Of a stretch of DNA of 64,000 nucleotides, positions 11,362-22,000 are shown one piece after another. Source of the stretch: Patella vulgata (lineage: Eukaryota > Mollusca > Gastropoda > Patellidae); NCBI RefSeq assembly GCF_932274485.2, contig NC_065886.2:38613501-38677500 (forward strand). The letters run 5' to 3'. The translations under genes and the position numbers were made by a program. The notes under the pieces are model-generated. The model was given only the letters and a program-made list of their open reading frames with translations, made no database searches and had not been told where the DNA came from. How positions within the stretch are numbered: position 1 is the stretch's first letter; every line of letters begins with the position of its first letter.

Positions 11362-11790
11362 CACAGGTACATGGGGACAGGCACGCCCTTGTATGGTGCA
11401 CCTATGTGATTTTTTCAAAATATTTTGATGATTTTCTGGGGTTTTTTTCTTAATATTTTTCAATTTTTTAATCTGCTTTTTTTTCTTCCTATTTGGTGCT
11501 AAATCATATAATATTTACTATCAAACATGTTCATGTGAGAAAATAAAAAAAAAATTATACCTTTAGAGGTATCTAAAAATATTAGATACATCAGAAGGTA
11601 TAATTTGTTTTTGATACGAACATGTTTGATAGTAAATATTATATGATTTAGCACCAAATAGGAAGAAAAATAAAGAAGATTAATTTTTTTTTGGAAAAAT
11701 ATGAAGACCCCCCCCCCCCCCCAACAAAATCAAACATTTTGAGAAAAATCACATAGGTTAGAAGGGCGTTCCTGTCCTCATGTACCTGTG
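11362..11790. mobile_element. 429-bp foldback MITE with 8-bp target duplication (hAT-like)
   Basis: Palindromic arms start CACAGGTACATGGGGACAGG and end with its complement, and the inner arms also pair over more than 150 bp. GCCATTCT flanks both sides (from 11354 and 11791), an 8-bp target duplication. The 8-bp duplication and the CA start of the repeats fit hAT-type MITEs. Confidence 0.8.
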
Positions 11791-11804
11791 GCCATTCTCC
11801 GGTA

Positions 11805-12060
11805 AAAGTGTTTAACGCCCACTCGACAAGAAGTAGCTCGGTTGGGGACTATCAAGGGATAGAAGTTTATTTCAATAATTCTCTTGCGCGTAGTGATTTT
11901 TAGCAGCAAACCCACCCCTTGCCACGTACAGTCTTGGGATAGAATTTTATTTCAATAATTCTCTTGCGCGTAGTGATTTTTAGCAGCGAGCCCACTCCTT
12001 GCCACGTACAGTCTTGGGATCTTAACCACACTACTTGACCCAATGCCATACCTTATGACC
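11805..12060 (-). mobile_element. SINE-B fragments with internal tandem duplication
   Basis: SINE-B body words (TTTCAATAATTC, TTGCGCGTAGTG, TGCCACGTACA) occur twice in a row with a period of about 75 bp, so this degraded copy was duplicated locally. Confidence 0.65.
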
Positions 12061-12568
12061 AAAAGTTTTAAGTTTTATTTACTCGATCGACCACTCAATC
12101 CCACAGATTACAGCTCTCCAATTACAAAAGTACATTGCACACTGAACTCTTTGATCAGGTCATGCATTCATCACATAAGACTTTGTAACATAAGCAGCGG
12201 TTTTCGGTTTATTTATTAAAGAGGCATTATAACCAAGAAAATAAAGCCCCAGCATGGTCCAAAAATTATTACAATTCATCAATTGAACTTAAACATGTCA
12301 CTCCGTTTAAATATGTATATTGCTAATTATTTTTTTTCGCCAAAATATATTGCGAAAGGGTACCCCGATTCAAATCTTCATATCTTAGTCAATATTAATG
12401 CTTGAGTCATATAACTTTGCAGTTTTACATAAGACTGTATGTACTATAACATACATTCTTTTCATAATTTTCTGAGGGGGTCACTTAACAACTTTCTGGG
12501 ACTTTGGTCCACTTGACATGGAATGAGCCAATAGCGTCCAAAGTAATAAACAGTAATTGCAATCCATA

Positions 12569-12571
<3 letters not shown>

Positions 12572-12621
<50 letters not shown>

Positions 12622-12852
12622 CGTCCACTCGACACAAACTAGGTCATTTCGGGACTAATATAGGGTTCAGTTTTATTTCCATAATTCGCTTGCGCGCAGT
12701 TGGAAGAAACCAGAGGACCCACAGAAAACCCACGAGCTTGTGCAGGCGACCCTACTAATTATCACGTACAACCGGGGAATCGAAACCGAGTCAGCTGACT
12801 CAGTGACAGACCTTATGATGCAACGCTCACGCGCTAACCATTCGGCCCCCCC
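12572..12852 (-). mobile_element. SINE-B with (GA)n tail array
   Basis: A run of (GA)n at 12572-12613 is fused to the 3' end of a minus-oriented SINE-B. Box B GGTTTCGATTCCCC and box A are recognisable at the right end. The dinucleotide run sits where the SINE tail belongs. Confidence 0.8.
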
Positions 12853-13170
12853 TCCCCCGACATGCGTAGTAAATCAGGTGAATACGATCATGGAGTATTT
12901 AAAAAGTGAAGCAATATTAACGCGACCGAGTGTACTGTTTATTCCCAAATACGAGTCCTGCTCTGCTTTGATGAATAAATTCAAAACGTCTGCCAATCTA
13001 TAGATATATTGAAATTTCAGTGAATTACTTTATTCGACATTGGACTTTGTACCATAGTCATACACAGAGGTGCAGAAAAAACTCCAACGTTGCAATTAGT
13101 AAAATGGTGGAGTTGATCGAGGCCAAACCAATCCCTTTTGGAAGATGTCGAAATACGTTCTACGTGTATT

Positions 13171-13178
13171 TTGATTGG
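13171..13178 (+). promoter_or_regulatory. inverted CCAAT motif upstream of 6C-B
   Basis: GATTGGTG, an inverted CCAAT element about 15 bp before the TATA box. Short motifs occur by chance; the position is the only support. Confidence 0.35.
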
Positions 13179-13189
13179 TGGAGATAACG

Positions 13190-13197
13190 TATAAATA
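13190..13197 (+). promoter_or_regulatory. TATA box of 6C-B
   Basis: TATAAATA, 96 bp upstream of the 6C-B start codon, at a spacing like that of the lectin-PAN promoter. Confidence 0.65.
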
Positions 13198-13285
13198 CAT
13201 TGATTTGTGGGCGTTATCCCTAACACGGACTGGGTATTTTAAACAATTATAACGAACCAGTATACAATTAAAATCTCGCATAACC

Positions 13286-13319
13286 ATGAATACTGCATTG
13301 ATACTCGCTTTGTTTTTGT
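13286..13319 (+). CDS. 6C-B exon 1
   Basis: 34 nt from the ATG, ending at donor GTAAGT, phase 1. It codes MNTALILALFL. Confidence 0.85.
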
Positions 13320-16300
13320 GTAAGTACTGTTTATTATCTGTATAGCAATATCTTTAATTTGCTGGTTTCCGTTAATTTGGATCAAATTGTGATCTGAGGG
13401 TATTTTATAGAAATTAGTCATTTAAATATCAAAGTAATTTGACTGAAATTTTCAATCTTTGTCATTATCCGTTTTAAATTATGATAATGCATCTTTAAAG
13501 ATCAGTGATAAATTACTATGTACGCGTTTTTGCCGGCAAAAAGTCGGTCTTAGACCCATTTTCTATGTGTGCGTTTTAGCTGGCGAAATAGTCTAATACA
13601 AATGTAATGGGACCCTTTTAATTACGTACATGGAAAACGGGCTCATATTATGGGACCTGTCCATTTAATCGGCAAAAACGCGTACATCCAAAACGCGCCT
13701 TTGTCAATGAAAATTTTATCATATAATCATTGTTTTTTGTATTAATTATTATTATTTTTTTAGAGAGATACATGTACAGATAATTCTAAAACTAATCGAT
13801 CCGTGATATGTCTTGATAGAAATAAACTCAATTAAAGTAGGACATTAACATCCAATATGATCTGTGTTTTAATCAGATTGCTAACGAATCATCTGGTCAA
13901 TCGTTTTGCCTAGTTTACTCATTTTTCTATTTTCCAAATTTCAGTTTTCAACGTATTAAACTTTTCGGCAGCAGTTGATTGTGATGCTGTGGGTATACAA
14001 TGCCGTGCGAGTGCAATGGCAGGAGGTAAAAACTGCAAGTAAGTACCAAGACGTGAAACTTATGTGGTTCAGTGAGTAAGACGCTGGCTCGGTATTCGGG
14101 CGGTGGTAGATTCGTTCCTAGTGTTGGCCCTGACAGTTCCTCTGGATTCTCCTCTCTTCTTCCAATGATTTTTCACAAAAATAACATCTACAACTCATAT
14201 AATTGACGTCGTCTTCAATGACAGCGTCTGCGAATGGTTGTTCATAGAGGCTGCCATCTTGGCACTATTTTGTGCGTTGGTCGTGTCTATTTCAGATATA
14301 CACAATCAATTCTGTTGTTGTTTTTAGCGTTGGGATTGACTAATAGTTAATTTATTTCAGTTCTAAAACAAATATCTTAAACTTTAACGCAAATTTAGAA
14401 AATAGCCAAATTCTGGCTGGGATTACTGAGCAAAATGGCCATTCACTGTATACGTGCGAAAAAAAAGCTAGCCACCAATTAATTTTCGTACGTTAGTTAC
14501 GTACGTAAATTTGTATTACTACAACGACTTTAGTAAGTATACTCGCCCAGTTTAGATAATATTGCCCAAAATTATCTGACGAAGCAAGTCAATTTAACCT
14601 ATCCCTGACGTCAAACTGAAACAAATTTATATATATGAACCAATGTTATATAAGCTTTTAGCTAGTTTCTGTATTATATATGTTATGTTATAATTGATAC
14701 TTGGTAAATAAATATTGTTTAAGCCAATCTATATCAAGTATAAACACGACATCAACCAATCAGATTATGTCGTCGTTATCACATCTTCAAGATGCATTAT
14801 GCCAGATTTCTTTAAAGAGTTGACCGTTCTTGCTATAACAGTTCAAAAATAGGTTAATGAAAAATTTTAACTCAATTACTTTATTCGGAGCGAAGTTATC
14901 AACTCAATTACTTTATTCGGAGCGAAGTTATCACTGTTTGAAGTTTTGATGATCTAGAGTGTTGGTTATAGGCTTATCATGTGAATACTTGTCTAAATAA
15001 TTGTTTATATAATATTTGAAGCCAAAATAAAGGCCTGAAAAAAGTAGATTTAGCTCCTAAATAATGCATCTTTAAATAAATAAAACTTTTCTTAAAAATG
15101 AAATAGGTGGCAGTGATGTTATAACATTTCGCCTGATAAATAGGTAGAACTTCAGTTTTCAATATTGTGGGAGACAGTTTCATAAGCCTAGTTGAAAGTA
15201 GATTGTCGACAGTCTTGCTGGAACTATACTTTGAATGGGTTGTTAGGCTTTAAATTCTTAATGGGGGTGGGGTTTGTTTCCAACCGCCCTTGAGAATTGT
15301 CGTATCCTTGGGACATTTCCAAGTGTATCTGTGGGAATATGTCCGAGGTCTGACTACTGAAATATACATAACTATATGTGTTATATGAGTTCATTGCCGA
15401 ATACTACTCGCATTGCTTTATATTGAAGAATGCAAAATTAACTATGAACAAAAACTCAACCAGCTCGCAAATGTCGATTGGCAAAATATACCCGTCGACC
15501 CGGCGAATGCCAACCCAGTCAACCGAAAGATACATAGTCACGTCGCTGTCCAGGGAGAGGGTGGCCGCGTGGGTGGGGGGGGATCGCGACTGTCGAGGAA
15601 ATATTACTTGAATATACTAGTTAACTATGCCGGAGGCACCCCTTGTTTATTCGGAATCAATACATTAATGTATTAATGTGTAGTGTGTTATTAGTCTATT
15701 CAATATTTTTCAGTTCCGTAGCTAAAGCCAAAAAGTGCTTGCAAGATGCTAACTGTTTCAGTGGAAATAACAAAGAACAATATGAAAAGTATTATAATGA
15801 ACTTAAATGTGGTGAGTTTATTTAATATTTAAAACAATTCTCACTTTGACATTAAACATCGTTTTCATTTTGTACAAAATTAATGCTTACCTGTAGAATA
15901 ATATGTCTAGTCATTCGAATGGTGTGTGTGTGTGAGGGGGAGGGGGATCTGTGCTTGATGTATGATCTATAGGCTTGGCAGGCGTTATATCATAAGTCAT
16001 TGATTCAAGTGACGTGGTTTCGATTCCCCTCTTGTACGTGAAAAGAAGTATGGTCGCCTGCCCAACGTCGAGAGTTCCCCAGGGTCCTCCGGTTTCGCCC
16101 CACTGCTGATGACCCCTAGGCGCGAGCAAATTATTGAAATAAAATGAACGATATGTTAGTCACGAAATGACCTAGTTTTTGTCGAGCGGATGTTAGACTT
16201 CATTTCTCTCTCTCTCTTATACATTCGTCGCCTTCCCAATGCTGCATACATGTAGCCTCTATCGTGTTGAGATTGATTTCAAAGCAAGCATATGGCAATT

Positions 16301-16562
16301 ATTTTGTGGTGGGGTCAATTAGGGTGCCTGACAAACCCGGTATCTATGTTTTGTACCTTTGAATAACGATCGATTGTAGGACGTTTTTGTGGTGGAATAG
16401 GGTTCCAAACATTAAAGAGATTGAAAAACACGACAAATACCCCATAAACATTTATTAAGATTTGTTTGGTTTTCTTTTATCATAGGTGGAAGCATGACAG
16501 TTGCTAGTATAACATTGCTGTCGCTGACAAGCCTTTTTATGGCAGTCAAGAGCTACTTTTAA
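13286..16562 (+). CDS. 6C-B: small secreted six-cysteine protein with hydrophobic tail, 4 exons
   Basis: Exons 13286-13319, 13945-14038, 15714-15811 and 16486-16562 (34, 94, 98 and 77 nt; total 303 nt = 100 codons plus TAA). All junctions are GT/AG and the phases are 1, 2, 1. Signal peptide is about residues 1-21 (MNTALILALFLFFN...SAA). Cysteines are at 24, 31, 42, 51, 57 and 75: exactly six. The tail from about 79 to 96 is hydrophobic, after GGS at 76-78, a plausible GPI omega region. Upstream are TATA and CCAAT motifs; AATAAA is at 16613. It is the paralog of 6C-A on the opposite strand, about 5.4 kb away, with its own promoter, so the two are divergently transcribed. I recognise no named family; a surface or secreted role is inferred. 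Confidence 0.87.
13516..13688. mobile_element. 170-bp MITE in 6C-B intron 1
   Basis: Inverted ends ATGTACGCGTTTTTGCCGG and the complement at 13671-13688. There is no ORF. It lies wholly inside intron 1. Confidence 0.65.
13945..14038 (+). CDS. 6C-B exon 2
   Basis: 94 nt, acceptor CCAAATTTCAG, donor GTAAGT, phase 1 in and phase 2 out. It codes VDCDAVGIQC and ends GGKNC. Confidence 0.85.
14060..14165 (+). mobile_element. SINE-A head fragment
   Basis: Degraded tRNA-like head, GTGGTTCAGTGAGTAAGACG, followed by GCTGGCTCG, in 6C-B intron 2. The body is lost. Confidence 0.5.
14871..14934. repeat. 32-bp direct repeat, two copies
   Basis: AACTCAATTACTTTATTCGG and the following GAGCGAAGTTATC occur twice in succession, in 6C-B intron 2. 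Confidence 0.8.
15714..15811 (+). CDS. 6C-B exon 3
   Basis: 98 nt, acceptor AATATTTTTCAG, donor GTGAGT, phase 2 in and phase 1 out. It codes KKCLQDANC and ends NELKC. Confidence 0.87.
15920..16218 (+). mobile_element. SINE-B in 6C-B intron 3
   Basis: Plus orientation: box B GTGGTTTCGATTCCCC, body, AAATTATTGAAATAAAAT, GTCACGAAATGACCTAG, then a (TC)n tail ending at 16218. Confidence 0.8.
16486..16562 (+). CDS. 6C-B exon 4 (hydrophobic tail)
   Basis: 77 nt, acceptor CTTTTATCATAG. It codes GSMTVASITLLSLTSLF and ends KSYF and TAA. Confidence 0.87.
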
Positions 16563-16612
16563 ATGTGGAGAATAACTGTTAAGCAGATATAGCGATTTAC
16601 TATTTGAGAGAC

Positions 16613-16618
16613 AATAAA
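16613..16618 (+). promoter_or_regulatory. polyadenylation signal of 6C-B
   Basis: AATAAA about 50 nt past the 6C-B stop codon. A second AATAAA lies near 16830. Confidence 0.6.
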
Positions 16619-16879
16619 TAAACTATATGTTCCAACTGAATATCTTAAAGGAAGCTGAAACCAAGACTGAAGTTATTAATTTATTTTGATTTATTCTATC
16701 GATCTTGGCATTTTAATGCAGGCCCAAATTGCCTCAAAACACATCCATAATATCTCTGCCAGTTTATCTAATGACATGTATTTTAGTTCTGTGGTAATGT
16801 ATTGCATTTGTTGTAAGATTGAATTTTAATAAACAAATATGAAAACTATTGGTGTGACTAATAAAATGGTCTCTAAACA

Positions 16880-17082
16880 ATAAGTCTGTTATTGGGTCGC
16901 TTGTCCAACTTCGTGGGTTTTCTTCCGGCCCTCCAGTTTTCCCCTACTGCTAATGACCCCTACACGCAAGCGAATTATTGAAATAAAATTGGACCTTATG
17001 TTAGTCCAGAAATGGCCTGTGTCGAGTGGATGTTAAACCACATTTCTCCCTCCCGTCCCCCTCTCTCTCTCTCTCTCTCTCT
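16880..17082 (+). mobile_element. SINE-B 3' part with (CT)n tail
   Basis: 5'-truncated copy from the middle of the body (TCTTCCGGCCCTCCAG) to GTGTCGAGTGGATGTTAAAC and a (CT)n run ending at 17082. Confidence 0.75.
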
Positions 17083-18779
17083 AGAAGCACAGGAGTGGTA
17101 CATCAAGCAATCCCAGAATAGGGAATATGGTGCGCCTTTAAAGATTCATCACGGTACCTCGGTCTATTTCGGTATCCCACCCTATATGAGACTAAGATCG
17201 TCCTCTATGTTTGTATTATAACTACTGTTTAATGAACGTAATAATTCTAGGCATGACTACGTTTGTTGTGGCTTTATTTCTCCTAACAATTTCCCAGCAT
17301 CCCCACTGAGACACATTACAAGTTGCTGATTGCCACTTGTTTAAAATGTACCAGATAATCGATCTATTCAGTACTTTTCCCACCAAATTCACCAGGCTAT
17401 TTCTCCATTCTAAGAATTTGTCTATGAGTCTGAGGTAAAGATGTTTATGGCCTAGTTATGGTAGGTACCGTGCGCCAAAAGGGTGTCATTAAGCTGAAAA
17501 TAAACACTCCAAGTCTTAAATCAACAAACGGTATTTAGTTTATTGAATTCTTACATATAATGGAATATGAATTACCAATGTTATCAAGTTAACATATTTC
17601 AAATTGGATCTTTTAAAGATATATTACTTTGGGAAGCGGGAAAACAACTCTGTTGCTATATCTGCTGATTAATATATCTGAACTACCTGTTGATAAAAAT
17701 TCTATTAATGACGAGTAGTTTGAAATTCAGATAAACTGTATTAAAATATTCGCCATGGTCAAAAGGCATGCAGACATACGTCACACATTCCTCCCCTCGC
17801 GCTCTCGTTGGTGTATACTATGCAATATGAAATGCAATGAAATGTGGTTTAACGTCCTACTGTTCTGCACCGACTGGGCTAATGAAAACTGACATACGCC
17901 ATACAGTGTGCACTACGGTCTACTATTATATCGAATTTCAACTGTCACCAGACCTCGGTCATTCGTTATATACGAAAAACTATACGTTGTCTCTGGCCAG
18001 GACCCCGCCCTACTATGCTATATGCAGACATGTGCCGTCTGTCTTTGATCTCACCGAATGTATTTAAATGGCAGGGTTATTTTACTGGTTGACTGGTTAA
18101 ATACTTTCATTTAATTTCTGGTCGTAGAAGCTTTATACGTCTTGATAATAGGAAATGAGGCGAATGAAATGCGTTCCAAGGGAACATATCTTTAAAGTTA
18201 CAATTTCATATTTTCTAAGAAAGTCAAAACATATCATAGGTGTCATTCTCACACTTAAAACTCATTTACACCGGAAATAATAACACAATTACCTCCCAAT
18301 TACCTCCCTTTTTCTATTCTCCACCATGGAGTAGTTATCTTCAAACGTTTGAATTTGAAGATGAAAATGATATATTTGCCAATTTCTCAACTGTCATTAG
18401 TGAATTATAGGATTAATAGCATTATTCTTTAACAAGGTAGGAGTGTTTATAGATACCATCTATTTTAAGGCTTTATTTTAATAAATTTTAAAAATATAAT
18501 TTAAAAAAATGAAATTGCAACTTTAACATCCAACATTATTGCCACAAAAAAGAAAAGATAAGAGACATTTCGATCTCGGTGTTTAAAATCTAAATAAATG
18601 AAATGGGGTTTAACGTCCTACTGTTATGCCCCAACAGGGCTAATGCAGGCGGGCATACGCTATACAGTGTGCAGTGGGGAAATTTTAAAAGTATTTGCGA
18701 ATGAATAATTTTTTTTTGTGATCATTTTCACAAGAAATTGAAGAACCAACGGACAATGGACAAATGTGAAGAATACACT
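17083..18779. other. intergenic, SINE-A fragments only
   Basis: SINE-A pieces in minus orientation occur at about 17828-17960 and 18596-18680. Otherwise there is AT-rich DNA that includes the lectin-PAN 3' UTR on the minus strand next to 18780. No further exon could be supported. Confidence 0.45.
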
Positions 18780-19036
18780 TTACAATAAAATGTGGCCTGT
18801 TCTCTGCCACAATGGCACACCAGCAGTATCATTTCCATAGCACACATTACCATATAATCTACAAACAAAATCATTTCTTGTATATTTGTAACATTCCTGG
18901 CTCTTACTGCATTCCATAGCACACTCTGTCTTCTTTAAATAGGTAAATTCCTTTAAATAGATCCCGAATACCAGTACCCTACTGGCCACGAGATTGTAAT
19001 AGTTGGTCAAATTATTAGTGCCATTTCTCGATACTT
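18780..19036 (-). CDS. lectin-PAN exon 6 (PAN/apple-like domain, stop)
   Basis: 257 nt, acceptor ATTTTCATTTAG, ending TAA. It codes FTYLKKTECAMECSKSQECY and DFVCRLYGNVCYGND. The spacing of the cysteines fits a PAN/apple fold. Confidence 0.85.
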
Positions 19037-22000
19037 CTAAATGAAAATAAAATAATTAAAAAATAGTCAAGAAAAATAACATACACTAGACTCAAACTAG
19101 GTCATTTCGTAACTAATACATGGTTCGATTTTTATTTCAAAATTTTTATTCCAGAAAAGTATTTATCGGGTGGTTATTTCCAATAAAAGTATGGCAATTT
19201 TGGTATATATGGAAAGTAGAGATATCCAATCTTACTAGAAAATTACTGGATTCCCTGAAAAACACCCATGGGGCGTATACAGGACAAAAATGTAAGGGTT
19301 CCCCTAATCGACAGCCCGACGATTAGGAATACCTGCACGCGTGACGTCGAAGGTTGCACGCGAAGATTGACCGCTTGGTGTACATGTTGATAAACTTTAT
19401 GAAGAGTTAGACGTACAACACTTTCTGAGATAAAAATCATGGAAAAAGACGCGGGCAGTGGATAATCCGAGAATTTAATTAGGATTCGATATTTGTAATA
19501 AATAGTCAGCGATTAAAGACAACATCGTCTTGTGTATACAATGAATTCGTCTCCGACTTCGGCCCTGTTGCTATAGGTAAAGAGAGAGGTAAGTCACGTG
19601 ACACAAACATGACCTATTTTGATCGATTTTTATAGCAGGGTATTCCTTGGCAATTACAATGTTTTGAGAAGGATTTGAAGCAAAATTATGATAAATTAAT
19701 TAGTTTGAATATGTTTTAGGTCCAAATATATCATCAAATCACCTAGTTTGTACGCGGGAATGTATCTTTAACAATGGGAGGAAACCGAGGAACCCGAAAA
19801 AAACACACGAGGTTGGATATTCGACCCTACCTCTTGTCACCTACAAGCGGGAAATCGAAACCACGCCATTTGACTCAATGGCGCACGCGTTAACCATCCC
19901 CCCCTTCTCCTCGGCTCTTCAAATGAGAAGTGGCATCAAAGCCGCTGTCAAAGTGCAGAAGAAAACCCTTGAAACAAACGCCAGTCCATTGGTTTGAATT
20001 CCCAAGAAGTATTGTTAGTTTAAGTTAGTGAGCACCTTAAGTGCCAACAGCAGTCACCTGCGCAGTAGTTTAAATGCAAAAGATAAACAAGTATTTCCTT
20101 GGTGTAGTGAACACCAAAATTGCAAGAGCCATGTGTGTGTGTGTGTGGGAGGGGGGGGGGGCAGCCATGTGCCCGGAGCCTAATGGGGCCCGGGATTATG
20201 CCGAGTAATGTTTTTTTTAAAACAAATCGTTGGTATAAATAAATAAAAAACAATTACACTGTTACCTGATCGTAAAGTAGGAGAAAACCGAAAGCGAAAC
20301 ATTACATTTCGTCTATGATTCGTTAGGCGCTAAAAATCTCGATGTTTTTCGATATTTTTGCCGATTGTGGACCCCTTTCAGACCAATGACAGTGTGTTAT
20401 CCATTCGGCTATACCACCATACTATTTTTATTTCATTTGTTTGCTTGCTTAAAATTCCTTGTCCAAATTGTGTAATTATTTCCCTTCATTTCACGATGGA
20501 ATGAAATGGGATTTAACGTCCAACTGCTCTGCTCCGACTCGGCTAATGAAGACGGGCAACGGCGCTATGGGCTTCTCTTACACAAAATTCCAACTGCCAA
20601 GGGGTCTTTTACGTGCACGCCAATGTATACCCAGGACCTCGGGTTTTCGTCCCATCCGAATGACCAGACAGCTGTCCTTGCCAGGCCCTCTGTTCAGCAA
20701 GGGGAAACCACGTCGAAAAAATCCAAGTGAACTTTCTCGGCCAATGCAGACATCGAACACGAAACCTCCAGGCTGGCGAGTCAGCGTCTTGAAACTATTG
20801 TGTAAAATACAACTGTGACCACCATCATCTGCGTAAACACCCAAACTAGAAGTACTATATTTTATGATTACCTCGGCTTGGGATCCTTGGCTGACAAACA
20901 AATGGATATTTTTCGCTCTCTATATGAATCACGGAATCCTCGTTAACATGGATATGTGCCTCATCCAGTTTTAGATGGCCGTCCGACAACGACAGAGGCG
21001 GCCAAAGTTCAATTCCTGTCAACCATTTAAAAACATTTCCACATTTGTTTATTCCTAACCAGACATCATTAGACCTAGAAGAGTAATATTTGTAATTATA
21101 AACAATAAGTTCTTTCAAGTAGCTTCAGATCAGTAAATACAACAGATAGATGGTAATTATATCATAGATGTAAAGCGGACATTGATCAATTGCGGATAAA
21201 TATGACCTGGTTATACAGCATTATTTGAAGAAAAAAATAAATATCGATTTTGTCTAGTCAACCAAATGTTGATTTAACCAAACTGTAAACATGCACACGG
21301 TAGTTATTCTGTAACTGACTAATTAGTGAGTAATCGTAGTTCGAGGGTTTGTCCTTGGATAACCTTTATTAGAATATATTTTCAGGGCAAAGTAAAATAC
21401 GCTAGATAAACTAAATGTTCCTACTACTTTGGTGCATAATAATTACGATACTAGCCACAATGGATAAATCATGCTTTATTCTAATTACGACACTAGCCAC
21501 AATAGATGAACCAGATGCCCCTACCACTATGCTCCACATTAATTACGAAACTAGCCACAATAGATGGACCAGATGCCCCTACCACTATGCTCCACATTAA
21601 TTACGACACTAGCCACAATTGATGAACTAGATGCCCCTACCACTACGCTTCATAATAATTACGACACCAGCCGCACCAGATGAATCAGATGCTTCATAAT
21701 AATTACGACACTAGCCACAATAGATGAATCAGATGGTCCTGCCACTATGCTCCATATACTAGATGAATCAGATGCTCCTACCAATATGCTTTATTCTAAT
21801 TACGACAATAGCCACAATAGATGAATCTGATGGTCCTACCTCTATGGTCCATAATAATTACACTAGTCACACTAGATGAACTAAATGGTCCTACCATTAT
21901 CGTCCATTATAATATTTACAACAATGCCACTCTAAATGAACTAATTGCTCCTACCAATCACTATAGTATCAATCACTATAGTAACCACGCAATATACGTT

